Positions 30,285-41,570 of a stretch of DNA of 64,000 nt are shown in pieces (position 1 is the first letter of the stretch; every line of letters begins with the position of its first letter). A program made the position numbers and the translations under genes. The notes under the pieces were generated by a model. That model made no database searches. It worked only from the letters and a program-made list of their open reading frames with translations, and was not told the origin of the DNA. The stretch is from positions 42,599,560-42,663,559 of the forward strand of contig OX439043.1 of assembly GCA_949317995.1 (NCBI GenBank), read 5' to 3'. This stretch comes from Acholoe squamosa. Its lineage: Eukaryota; Annelida; Polychaeta; Phyllodocida; Polynoidae.

Positions 30285-33200
30285 TTTTTACCATCCATTT
30301 TTACCATAATACAGGGTCAGGGGAGTGTCAGGCAAATTATAGAGAAAAATCTCTCCTAAAATAGTACATCTAGATATAAATGTTGCTTTATTTAATTATC
30401 TAATAGCACTTACTGTCTCAGTGAAGTGTAGTACATTAAGGTCGTGCAACAGGAAGACAAACATTCAAAATTAAAATTCATGACCAGAAAGGGCCTATAC
30501 CTATGTTAGAAATAATTCACATTTTTGAAATAAAAGTTTACCATAGCTCTGGAATGTTGCAAATGATCCTGTGAATATGTTGTTAAACCTATTTTAATGG
30601 TGCCAACACTTTATTGGTTGATTAATTTAATATCTTAACCAACACGCACACAAAATATCCATGTGTGTCTATACATTCAGTCCTGGACATGTGTTTCAAT
30701 GCTGCTTGGAACAGTGATTGCATCTATGGACAACATACCCATTAAGATAATTGATTTCTTTGAATTGCCTGATCTTATAGACAGGTCAGGCAAACCATGT
30801 CCTTTGAGAACTCTGACATAGGACACTGAAATCCCATGACAAACAACCAGCATCTGGGTTCACCCATGCATATGGACACCATGTGCTTACGGAGGTTTAG
30901 GGTGACACTAAACAACAAACTAACAAACCCCTTTTTCAGTGGTTGAGAATTCTGAGCAGATCTGGTGAAGAAGTACCATTTTGCTTGCCTAGAGTTTCAT
31001 TATTATCAAGATTCAGTTCATATCACACTGCACGATAGGTCATTATGATTCCATAATACAGTTGTAGATCACAAAAGGAATCAAAGCTACAGGTCTTGGA
31101 CTTTTAATACACCATGTTATTTGCTGTGATACTACCCAAAGGGGCGCCAATTTCAGGGTGTGGGGATATGCAAGTGCTTTATCTGAGTAGAGCCATACTT
31201 TTGTAAATGAGATCTATGTATACCTTACTCTTACAAAACTATGTTTAATGTATACAAATAAATCATACAACCAATATGAGTTAGTAATATTATTGTGGTT
31301 GTGTCAGGAGTATAAGATTATTTACCCTACGAGATTAACTCAGACCTTGTAGAGCAGAGGGCATAAAACAGGTAATTTTGCTAGGTCAGCTTCCTCCAAA
31401 CAGAAGCTGAAACTAGCTACTAGCACATGAAAGGACTTGAATGGAAGTTGAGGGGTGTGTATGACACATTTCTTATAACCATTTTAGCATACAATTTATT
31501 TAGCCTCATGATGGAGGTAAATTAGTACGAGAAGGTAAAGCAAGACCATTCTTTTTTTTTTGCTCTCAAATTGTCGCATCCTGATCATGGGTACATATAT
31601 ATACATCCTTGTATCATTGTCCCCTGAAGTGTTTTATTCATGTGATTTCTGTCAGTTTAGTACTATATAAATACATATGATACACCAAGTACAGGATGCA
31701 CCCAATAGAGGTATGGTTGGTATTAGATCAATTTATGCTCTTTTTAATTCACACATAAGCTACAACTTTTACAGTGTTTCACCATGTAAATCTCTATATA
31801 AAGCACATTACTGAAGTATAGAATAGCATAATATAGTTTAACATTGTATAATATATAGAAATAAAATCAAAACTATTTTTTTGTCATCATATTTATTACA
31901 TGGCATATAGAGTACCTCAGCAATAATTACAATATAATCAAGCAGGGACAATTTACTTGGTGACAACATACATATGACCCTTTCTAACATTGCGGCTTGA
32001 GGTTGTGCATCGGTACTGTTCTAAATGATAGATATAAGCCACCATTAGGGTTAACATAGATTAGGTTCAACATAGATTAGATGCTTCTCATACACAAGGA
32101 TTTAGACTAGTTCTTACCAATGTCATTTTACCTTTCTGAACTAATTAAGCATGTGTCAACACATTATAAGCTAGTTTTCTGCAATGGGGGCTGGAACAGT
32201 TGTCATATAGTCGTGGTCAAGAGGGAATAACTTTGTTGCAAATAGCCTTTAAGTACTGAATACATAAACTGTCTTTCAGTATTGAGTTAATACACACACC
32301 TTGCTGTAGGTTAAGACCATGGTTAAGGCACAGGTATTTCTAATGTAAGTTCCTATTTGAAATATGCATAAGCTATTTTCTTTTTCCTTAGAATAAGTAG
32401 TATACACTTAGTGCTAAGTGACTTAAAGATATGGCATGATGTCATAGCTAATTTGCATTGTACCTGCTATTGTTTCTTTTGCTTATGTCCAAGAATGTTC
32501 AAGCTATAATGTAATCTAATAGATATTCTCCCAAACCTTTGCCATCAAGGGTGTCACAAACAGTCAAATTGAAGAGCACATCTTAAGTATTTTGCACAAT
32601 AGGTGAACTCTGTAGTTTCACATTTCATTTTGTACTCTCCATTAGCTGGTGTAATCATTCCTGCTAGAACTTTCTGTAAGTTTTACCTGCTGAGTCTCAA
32701 GTTTAACAAAGCATAGCATTACAGTCAGGACCACATCATTAATCTTGAATCTAGTGTAAAACCCCATTCATTCTATAAGATGCAGCTCTTTTAGCTATTC
32801 TAGAGGCCTTCTCCGGTCAAATTCCAGGTGCAGCTTATAGGTAAGGCCTTCACACTACAAAACAATATTAAGCCTGTAATGCTCAAGACCTCGCTGCTAC
32901 TTGTAGCCATCCAGGGGTGAGGCTGTGGCTTTACACAAGCTAATACACAAGATCTTATAATACATAATGATATATCTGTAACTTTATAGATCTAGAACTC
33001 ACATGTCTGACTATTCCATAAGTCTATCATATTGCATCCATACTATTAAAATCACCCAAAGTATAACAATTGCTTTTCCTTTTTTGGTATCTATTGATAT
33101 ACCCCACAGTCTCTTTCCATCCTAGCCAGAATTAGCATAGAATGTCTTGTTGTAGTACATGTTTTAGTACATTTCCATATTGACTCATAATTTATGCAAG

Positions 33201-34699
33201 GCTATTCTTGCAAATGCAATGACTTTAGATTATGAATCTGTATACCCTATTAGTCTAGTTCTCAAGCTTACCCATTCACACATACATGATATAATGATAT
33301 CAGATATGAAATTTTAGTGAGCCACTAAATGAATGTTGGCTCAATTTTGGGATGTAAGTATACTGCACACAGGCACAATTCAATAACATAGTTCCACAAA
33401 CACACATTTTTAAGACCATGGCACTATTTCTCTGAACATATCCTACCAAGGAAATCTTACTGGTTGAATTACAAAGTATTATGGAACAAGGGGTAAACAC
33501 TTCATCCACCACTAAGAAAAAAAAATAGCTGCTTATAGACTGCAACCTGAGTAAAAGAATGAGCTTGAAGCCACACTCGAAGCTTGAAAAGTTCAATATT
33601 TTCTATTGAGGTGAATACCCACCTATAAGCCCCACCCTGAGTTCAGGTTAGTCCTATTTCCTGCAGGACTTGTCTGATTTGTATATAAGTCATAGCTCAT
33701 GTGCCAGAGTTTTGTATTTATTGTTTATCAAATTTCCACACTGACAGAACAGTGTTCATGTCAGACCTACAGGTTTCTACACAGACACATTTTTAATGAC
33801 TACCAGAGTCTGATCGCTGACAAGAGATTGAGCTAGTAATACTAATAATTTGTCACCTGTATTATTCATGTGTTTTTTTAAAATTGGATCATAGGTTGGG
33901 ATGCTCCTCTAATGCAGTGGTCAATAAATCTCTCTTTCAAACCTCACTTATTCTAAAGATGTAAGAAGGATGCATTTCTATTTGCAAGTGGACCTAAACA
34001 ATTGTTAATGATGAGCTGACCTGAAATGAGTTGTCTGTCTAATTGTCATTAACTGTACAGTAGACATCCCAGGCAGTTGAACTCTTGACATTTATGATAA
34101 TGATCAAACTGGACATAAAAGTATGGTACACTGAAAGCTGGTAAGGACTTGGTGTAATTTGGTGTATAAAATGTCCTAAATCTTGAAACAGCTAAATTAT
34201 GTCAGCACCTGAAAAACTCCATTCTGTAATGTACTCGACCATAATTGGTCATTGGGGGCAGTAAAACAAAGGCGACTGAATGGCATTAGCAACTCTCACA
34301 GTATATGCTCACTAAGAACCTGTTACCTTGACCTAAGTGCAGTTACAACATTCTTGCACTTAAGTGAAAACATGAGCCCATCTAAAGGTTTTCCTTGTAG
34401 GATCGTTTGATAGTTATGGTGTGGCTTAGGGTTGACATATGATCATATCTTTACAGTATTGAACTGCACAGAATCAGGTCTTAGGTATGTCCCATAACAT
34501 CTTATCACATGAGTGTGTGGCATATATAGGATCATCTTATGTACAGAGAATTATGGCAGTTACTAATTGTTTGACATTGTCCAAGAGAACACATCCTTAT
34601 TTTCTATTTCTTGTGAATGCCTCAGTAATAAGAATTGATCTTAATGACATGATTTATAGGCCCCTAATCAATTGTGTAAATCTTAATGGATACATAAAC
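30285..34699. other. 4.4-kb gene-free AT-rich stretch
   Basis: No ORF with domain character and no clear tandem or inverted repeat. ATAAGCCCCACC-like and ATAAG(A/G)TGCAGC-like phrases near 32775-32850 and 33620 resemble the decayed phrases near 21.2 and 24.7 kb. Confidence 0.5.
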
Positions 34700-34826
34700 A
34701 AAGGTTCACGAGTGGGAGTCCGTGATAGAGTTACTGCACTCGCTGTTTGGCTGCCAAACAGCAAGTGTTCTGCTGCCAAACAGCAAGTGCAATAACTCTG
34801 TCATGGATCCCATGAGTGCTCCTTTG
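34700..34826. repeat. 127-bp imperfect palindrome (MITE-like)
   Basis: The arms share GATAGAGTTACTGCACT versus the mirror of AGTGCAATAACTCTGTC, and CTGTTTGGC(T/A)GC around the centre. The outer bases AAAGG/CCTTT also pair. GCTGCCAAACAGCAAGTG is also repeated directly. Confidence 0.7.
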
Positions 34827-35415
34827 CACTTATCTCATGTTTACATCATCTACTTAGATCTAGTAGACAGGATTACATCATGCTTTCACTCTGTAATTTA
34901 CTCCATGTGACTTGTTTATATCGTCGTCTTGAAGATGTTACATCATCAATAGAGCACATTAGCAGGCAGTGTGATATGCAACCTATGTATCGCAAACTTA
35001 CCTTGTAATTCACCCTCCTAATGCAACCACTATGGCACCTAAGTATTCAAGCATATTTACCATGAGATAAAAGTTTAATTCTATCTTCTCATACCAGCAT
35101 TAGGATATACATCATACAAATACCATTCTATCATACACACTTATCCATGAAAATAATGGTATTCTAGGCCACATGAGGAGAGATGAAAGTGAAGTGAAAT
35201 GAAATGCAACAGAGAGTGCAAGAATGTTGTTTACATTGAAACATAATTATTTTGTCTGAGGCCACAAAAGCTAGATCACACTAACAAGGTTACTTGCATC
35301 TACCTTTAGTTGACATGATATCTTACAGAGAAATGTGTCCCTGACTCAGCATGTACACAGAACCCTTCCCTTTTTTAAAGAGTTGTGTCAGATATAGATA
35401 ACTGACCATGTTTGC
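34827..35415. other. Anonymous non-coding DNA
   Basis: No supported feature. It is the downstream side of the chromodomain ORF, and no clear AATAAA was noted close to the stop. Confidence 0.45.
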
Positions 35416-35712
35416 TTAGCTCTGGGTCATTAGGTGATTGATGTCCACCAACTCATTTTCTGGTATCCACATGTTATTGCTTTCGGGCCAACCAAGCCAC
35501 TTAACCAGCACTTCCTTCCTCTTAGTTTCTCCATGACCAACTGTTCTATGTTTCAGAATGCTCTCCACTTCATATACCTCACTGTCATCAGATGTTTTTT
35601 TAGGGTTGTTTTCCTGCTCTCTCAAGGACCACTCTGCCCTTTCGTCATTTTTACTGCTCCTGGGATTTTTCCTTGTTGAGTACATTTGAAGGCCACAATT
35701 GTGATTCCCCAC
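35416..35712 (-). CDS. Chromodomain ORF (98 aa)
   Basis: Residues about 46-95 form a chromodomain: VYEVESILKHR, then KEVLVKWLGWPESNNMWIPE. The aromatic cage positions expected to bind methyl-lysine are present (Tyr47, Trp72, Trp75). The first 45 residues are basic, polar and low in complexity. The ORF overlaps the 3' end of the zinc-finger ORF (35651-36367) by 62 bp in another frame. Whether the two belong to one spliced or altered gene is unresolved. Chromodomains also occur at the end of some transposon integrases, but no integrase core precedes this one, so a host or domesticated gene is as likely. No gene name is warranted. Confidence 0.65.
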   Translation of the reverse strand: MGNHNCGLQMYSTRKNPRSSKNDERAEWSLREQENNPKKTSDDSEVYEVESILKHRTVGHGETKRKEVLVKWLGWPESNNMWIPENELVDINHLMTQS

Positions 35713-36367
35713 CTGTGTTGGTTATTGCCTCCTCCTCTTCACATCTGGTGTTTTCGGATTCAGCATATGGATCTGCATGGTCATACATGCTAGTTGATGT
35801 TTGCATAGTAGATAGCATGGTCCTCCATAGCCGGAACAGGTTGAATTCTGGCATTGATATCTTCCTGACATTGATTGATGAATCGATATGTGGGGCTGAC
35901 CCCATAGGAGACCATTCAGGAACTATCAATATTCTTTCTCTTGGAGTAGACCTTGACCACCATCCTGGGGCTTCCTCACTGCATATCTTGGGGTGATGTG
36001 AGAAGGTCACATATTGGGCATCTGGGACAAGTCTGACATCATTGACCCAGGGATGCTCTCCGTGAACTCTCTTTATATGGTCATTGAGATGTTGCTTGCG
36101 TCCTTGCTTGAATGTATGCTGACAGATTGGGCAGAGCCACCCTAAGCCATTCTTTTGGTGAGTTAGGGCATGCCTTTTAGCATTATAGGCTTGTAAAAAT
36201 GGACCACCTCCACATATCTCACAAATGAGTGTGTTACCGTTATTCATGGTTTTCCGCTTCATTTTCTTCTCTTGATTCTTCTCGTCTCTTCTTTCCATGT
36301 TACTTCTTTCTATCTTTGTGGTCATCTCGATCATCATGCTGTGACTGCTGGATGAATACAGAACCAC
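35651..36367 (-). CDS. C2H2-type zinc-finger ORF (up to 238 aa)
   Basis: A basic N-terminal region (MERRDEKNQEKKMKRK) is followed by two C2H2-like fingers. The first is CEIC..H-x3-H at residues about 49-70. The second is CPIC..HLNDHIKRVH at about 79-102, with a slightly longer spacer than the classic finger. The rest (about 105-238) has no known fold but reads as protein (VNDVRLVPDAQYVTFSHHPK) and becomes acidic (CEEEEA). DNA or RNA binding is likely. The start is uncertain: Met1, Met11, Met12 and Met15 are all possible. It is followed on the same strand by the chromodomain ORF. No close named relative is recognised. Confidence 0.6.
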   Translation of the reverse strand: MVLYSSSSHSMMIEMTTKIERSNMERRDEKNQEKKMKRKTMNNGNTLICEICGGGPFLQAYNAKRHALTHQKNGLGWLCPICQHTFKQGRKQHLNDHIKRVHGEHPWVNDVRLVPDAQYVTFSHHPKICSEEAPGWWSRSTPRERILIVPEWSPMGSAPHIDSSINVRKISMPEFNLFRLWRTMLSTMQTSTSMYDHADPYAESENTRCEEEEAITNTGGESQLWPSNVLNKEKSQEQ

Positions 36368-36419
36368 CCATTGATATGTTCTGGATGGCCTCTACTTCTG
36401 CTCTTGAAGTGACAGCCAT
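36300..36419 (-). CDS. Possible upstream coding piece of the zinc-finger locus
   Basis: A short stretch from an ATG with a fair start context (GGCATGG) reads MAVTSRAEVEAIQNISMGGS and then a His/Asp/Lys-rich tail. It overlaps the start of the zinc-finger ORF in a different frame. Its composition is protein-like, but it may be chance. Confidence 0.25.
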   Translation of the reverse strand: MAVTSRAEVEAIQNISMGGSVFIQQSQHDDRDDHKDRKK

Positions 36420-36539
36420 GCCACCTATTGGTGAATGATGGCAATGGATGGTATAGTTAAGTACAGGGGAGTGATGATACACTTGAATCATTTGATTATG
36501 ATGAAATGCTCCCCCTCCCCTCAGTACATGCCCTACTGA

Positions 36540-37172
36540 TGTCCAGGTGGAGTAAAGGGGCAAAGTCCTCCTGACTCCTCCCGATTCCTCCCAAGTGGAG
36601 GAGTTAGTACCCCTGCCCATGGTGAAGCACCCCCAGTCTAATGTTATTTAGCAGGGGTAGGAGTGCAATACTCTTCATGACTCCTCCCAAGTGGAGGAGT
36701 AAGCACCCCATCCCCCCCATGGTGGTAAATCACACATTGTGGTTTGACATGGGGGGTGGGGGTGCTTACTCCTCCACTTGGGAGTAGTTGGGAGGAGTCG
36801 GGAGGGCTTTATCCCCTTTACCCCAGCTGAACCCCCAATGTCAAACCACAATGTGTGATTTACCACCATGGGGGTTGGTGGTGCTTACTCCTCCACTTGG
36901 GAGTAGTTGGGAGGACTTTATCCCCTTTACCCCAGCTGAACATCAGTAGGGCATGTACCATGATGGAAGTGGTGGGGGGCAAAATTTCCCAAAGAACTCC
37001 TCCAATTGGAGGAGTTTTGCCCCCCCCCCACTATCATCATGGTACATGTCCTACTGATGTTCAGCTGGGGTAAAGGGGATAAAGCCCTCCTAACTCCTCC
37101 CAACTACTCCCAAGTGGAGGAGTAAGCACCCCCACCCCCCATGTCAAACCACAATGTGTGATTTACCACCTT
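36540..37172. repeat. Nested inverted-repeat block, about 630 bp
   Basis: A CTCCTCCACTTGGGAG-type phrase recurs at least five times in both orientations. Two palindromes share one centre at 37005/37006, where ACTCCTCCAATTGGAGGAGT is perfect. The inner arms are about 36876-37005 against 37006-37130. The outer arms are 36720-36832 against 37062-37172. A further inverted CAAACCACAATGTGTGATTT sits between them. It lies on the 5' side of the minus-strand zinc-finger ORF. Confidence 0.85.
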
Positions 37173-37189
37173 GGGGGGTGGGGGCCTTA

Positions 37190-37515
37190 GTGTCTACTAG
37201 CACATTTTCAGGGTCTAGGAACTTATTGCTAATATCCTGATTTTTCTCAGACACATGCTAAGCCTGTTATAGGTTTGTTTCAGGTCGCCATTACCGAAAT
37301 TCCTTAATTTTGCAATAACTCTGCAGGTGGTGATGATAGACACTCAGTGCAAGTGTCTACTAGCACATTTTCAGGGTCTAGGAACTCATTGTTAACATCC
37401 TGATTTTTCTCAGAAGTACACTAAGCCTAATATAGGTCTATTTCTGGTCGTCATTACCGAAATTCACAATTTTTGCAATAACTTTGCTAATAAGACAGAT
37501 AAGCATTCATACAGT
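37190..37515. repeat. 163-bp tandem duplication
   Basis: GTGTCTACTAGCACATTTTC begins at 37190 and 37353. Both copies contain TTTTCAGGGTCTAGGAAC and CATTACCGAAATTC. Weaker copies of the TTTTCAG(A/G)GTC(A/T)A phrase follow at about 37530, 37695 and 37760. Confidence 0.8.
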
Positions 37516-38241
37516 GTGGCTATATCCCCATTTTCAGAGTCAAGGAATACAATAGAATCACTGTTCTTCTTCTCCTATGTATATCTATCAGCCTTTCATT
37601 AGCCTGGACAAGGAAGCCGTTACAAAATTGACTACTTTTACCATTTCTTGTTACCAAGGCTTATAGACGCTTATTTTTTGTCTGCGTCCACATTCACAGG
37701 GTCTAGGGACATAATAGGGTCAATCTTCTTAAATCCTCCTCACATCGTTTTTACATCCACTTCCAGGGTCAATGAATATACTTGGGGAATTCTTTCTATT
37801 ATTCTATCTTTGTTTGGTAGCATTCAAACCCTTTAATTACATTACTGGGCATACCAATCATCCTGTATCTTTTGTTGTCTTGAATAAGGCCCAAATAAGG
37901 CTAACACATCATCATTCTTAGCTAGAATGGAGAAACAATAATCCAGCCTGTGACAATTCTGTCTCTCACCTTACAGTCAGTTACTGATTCTTTGGTAATC
38001 ATTACAATCAATCACTAATTTTATTGGATGGCAGAACTCCTTTGTCACTGTTATCAAAATATCCCCCTTTAGCAGTGTAGACATTGTTGAACATTATTTT
38101 CCTAACCCTATGGCTAACCCTCACCCCAACACCCTTTCCTCCCACCCCAATTATCTCCAACCATATGCTTCAAACTGCCACTCAATCCAACTTCCAACCA
38201 CCCTCTCGCTGATTATTGCAACTTGACTGTGCATGTATCTT
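37516..38241. other. Decaying end of the 163-bp array, then anonymous DNA
   Basis: Only weak repeat echoes to about 37.8 kb. No supported gene. Confidence 0.45.
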
Positions 38242-38733
38242 CCCAGTGGGCACACAATGTTGCATCAACATTGACAACCAGTTGATGTTATGTTGATGGT
38301 GTTGATCAACCTGTTTTCAACACTTTTTCAATATTTGTATTTCAACGTTGTCAACCATCACCATTTCAACATCCAGTCAACAGTTGACATATCAATGTTG
38401 AAATATTGTTGTCAACTCAACGTTGATTCAACATTGATTTGTCAATGTTGAATCAACAATATTGATTTCAATGTTGATAAAATGTTGATTCAACATTGAT
38501 ATGTCAACAAAACAACTGTCAACGTTGTTTCAACATTGTTGAAACAATGTTGAGTCAACATAGAAACACAAACATTGAATCAGCGCTGATGGTTAGATGT
38601 TGAATCACAGTTGATTTTGAGTATGTTGTTTCAACTTTCAATTTCAACTCTATTTCAACCCTAAATCAATGTTGATATGCAAACATTGCAAACGTTGTTT
38701 CAATGCTGAATCAACATTGATGTGCCCAGTGGG
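38242..38733. mobile_element. MITE, about 490 bp, CCCASTGGGCACA termini
   Basis: The left end CCCAGTGGGCACACAATGTTG is mirrored by the right end ATTGATGTGCCCAGTGGG. The interior is almost wholly variations of CAACATTGATTTGTCAATGT and TGTTGAATCAACA, so it folds upon itself at many points. Non-coding. Confidence 0.75.
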
Positions 38734-40199
38734 TTAGGACAAATATACTGGGAGCATTGGAGTATGGCATGTGTAACATACAGATATTTGCTTATAAAAG
38801 TACTCAGTTTCTTAGAATAGGTAAACATTTTATTCTCACCAATGAGATGAAACATAGGCATATGCCAATTTGCTGCACACCATAATACCCTAAACCATGA
38901 ATTCCTCTGCATATTTGTTGCCAATGCCTGCCCTTGTCATGGACTGCGCTAAATCCTGATAGCATTCACATAGCTTATGACATCATAGATTTGTGAGTGG
39001 TTACACGTTTGAAGATAAAGCAAGTCATTTTAAGTCCAGCATAAGTGACTTACCATAACTGACAGATAGGTGGAACATATATGCTGCAGCCATTTCTGTC
39101 TCATCCTATCGACTTTATGAAAAATGCTACTTTGGTAAAATTGTATCTTAAGTGCCCAAACAACACTGATCAAAGGCATCTATCTGCAAGTGTTGGGTAC
39201 CAAGTGGCAAAAGTAAGCTAGCCTGAATGCAGTTCAATTTAAAGATTTCCTTTTAATATACAGCTATGGAGTGTGTGGGGCAAGAATCGGGAAGGCAGTA
39301 CAGGGTGGGGGACAGAGGGAGTAAACTCAGTAGGTCGGGAGGTAGTATGGGAAAGGACAGAAAGGGACAGAGGGACCGAGAAAGGATAGGGTAGTGGGAG
39401 TGTTGGGGATGGGGAGGCAGTGTAAGTTGGATTGTGCTCACTGATGAAGACTACGGAAAATGGGAGACAAAGGGAAGAGGATATGCAGTATTGAGGGATT
39501 ATGCAGATATATTCCATTGCCAAAAATCTAAAATACAGAAATTTACAAACAGACAGCATCCCTGCTAGCATAATTCATTCAAATGATATATTTTCATATC
39601 AAACTGATGAATGTATTAGATGAAAATGATGTGAATCATGTGGGTATGATTTTATCACAAGTGACAACCAAATACACTTAAAAATCGGTATACATCTGTG
39701 TATGACACATGACAAACGCCATTAAGAGAGATAGACATGTCAACCTAGTGGCCAATGTTGGCTTGTGTATGTGATCCAATATCAGTATGGGTTTTGATGA
39801 AAAGGCATACTGATCAATGCTACTATTTACTGATTATCAATTATACCACTAGCAGACCAGAATATATAATATGGAATAAAAGGCATGTAAGAGAAAACCA
39901 TTATAGGGGATCCCATAATGAGGTCCACAGACCGGTTCACTCCAGTATTCTCCAGACCTAGCCAGGCCCCATGCCTCATGAATCCTATCCTTCAGTAGGG
40001 ATGTCACTAGTGACCCTGATCGCAGGTTATACAGTGTCACCTTATGGTGCACAATCCTATAGCCACATAGCATCATGCGCCATACTTATCAGAATAACTA
40101 ACCATACAGGCATATTACGCCTGGAACCATATACTATCTATGGGAATACTTGAATGCCTCAATTAGGGAAGCAATACCTACAAAGTTACCTTTGAGGGA
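38734..40199. other. Mostly anonymous DNA
   Basis: A purine-rich patch lies at about 39270-39420 (GGGACAGAGGGA-type). The small element at 39560 is listed separately. No supported gene. Confidence 0.45.
39560..39644. mobile_element. Small MITE, relative of 55718-55816
   Basis: Starts CCCTGCTAGCATAATTCATT and continues CAAATGAT as in the 55.7-kb copy. The right end ATCATGTGGG is a poor mirror. Confidence 0.45.
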
Positions 40200-40360
40200 G
40201 AAGATTGTTTGAGGGAGAAGAGCAGTTGAGGGATAAGAGCATTTCAGGGGTACAGGCAGTTGAGGCTTAAGAGACATGTTTGAGGGATATGATCTAACAG
40301 TTGCTCATAACCTCCAAACAAATTTCGGTTTGAAGGTTAAGAGCAGTTTGAGAGATAAGA
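40200..40360. repeat. Irregular TTTGAGGGAGAAGAGCA repeat
   Basis: Around six degenerate copies of a (T)TTGAGGGA(T/G)AAGAGCA phrase at uneven spacing. Confidence 0.5.
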
Positions 40361-40459
40361 GCCCCACAGACCTGTACCTACATCACAGTAGCCATTGGCA
40401 TCGTCATCAACACACAAAGGGCCCATATTTTTTCTTTTGCACTTGTTAATTAACTTGCT

Positions 40460-40462
<3 letters not shown>

Positions 40463-40517
<55 letters not shown>
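40463..40517. repeat. (TA)n microsatellite
   Basis: About 27 uninterrupted TA units. Confidence 0.95.
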
Positions 40518-40520
<3 letters not shown>

Positions 40521-41009
40521 TGATCCAGTGAAAACGAAATCTAAGGATCTAGGCCTGAAACAACTCTAATAACAATAGAAATATTGCGAGAAATACATAT
40601 GCCACTTTTAAATTACCTAGCACACCCTTAGATGGTCCAAACTTTGATGTTGAGAGGAGCTGCCCTCTACCAAGACTTTAAACAATTATTGAGAAGTAGG
40701 TGTCATCTAGCTTTTAGCTATGTTGTTATGCCTCCATGGCTGCGGCCAGTGACTCTGGTGACGTAATGTACGGGCATTCATGCCTCACACCTGAGCACAG
40801 CCTGGTCGGCAATGTTGTGCTGTGGCCTGACTACTCACAGCTTCCACTTCCTATGTGTGTTAGCTGTTGCAAAATGAATGGAACAATGAGACATATTAAA
40901 CTTGTGCTGCTAAAAACGATTCTGCAAAGTAGTTGAGGAGGTGTTGGTAGCCCTTTAAATAACCAGCAACCCTTTTCAGTCATTTCTATGTGTGGACACT
41001 ACCAGCACA
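40518..41009. other. Anonymous non-coding DNA
   Basis: No supported feature. Confidence 0.5.
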
Positions 41010-41570
41010 GGAGGTTAATTCTAAACTTCCTACCATAAGGCCCCCATCGATGGTAAGAAAATGCAGCCTGATGGTAGTGTATGACTTACAGGCATTGAAA
41101 CATCTATTAGTTTTAGTGGTGGTAGGCTGAGCCCTGCATAGACCTACCACAAGTCAGACACACTGTGCAGAGTACAAGTCCTGTAGCGAGATCCACACAA
41201 TAAATCAATAGTTGTTTATGCCCTTTTCAGAAAAGGGCGAAACCAACCATTCCCCTTCATCTTGTGAGCTATTTATAGGGGGGTAGGATGGATCACTTCA
41301 TAGGGCATATAAATACATGAGTGGCTTTTGAGAAGAGGAGTGGTAATAGTACACACAGCTTGTCACTATTGATTAACTTTCCTACTACCAGCACTGGTGC
41401 ATGGTAGCTGCGAGAAATCAATAGTGGAAAATCAACAGAACTTGCTATTTCTTACTCAGCTACCGCCACCCTTGATGGTAGCTGTGGATTGTGTACTATG
41501 ACAGGGTCTTTTAAAATCCACAAGATCTGTCAACACTACCATCGCTGGCAGCTGATTTGAATTAACCTGC
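41010..41570. mobile_element. P-family TIR element copy 2, 561 bp
   Basis: Ends GGAGGTTAATTC and GAATTAACCTGC, with ACTACCATCG / CGATGGTA just inside. It shares GGTAGGCTGAGCCCTG..ATAGACCTACCACAAG with copy 3 (43480) and a GTAGTGG..GACAG relative with copy 4. Confidence 0.7.

Noticed and set aside
24839-30303. CCATCCATTTTTA near both ends of the Ngaro element as a target duplication
   Set aside because: The right copy lies several bases beyond B2, and this order is not expected to duplicate its target. Probably chance in AT-rich DNA.
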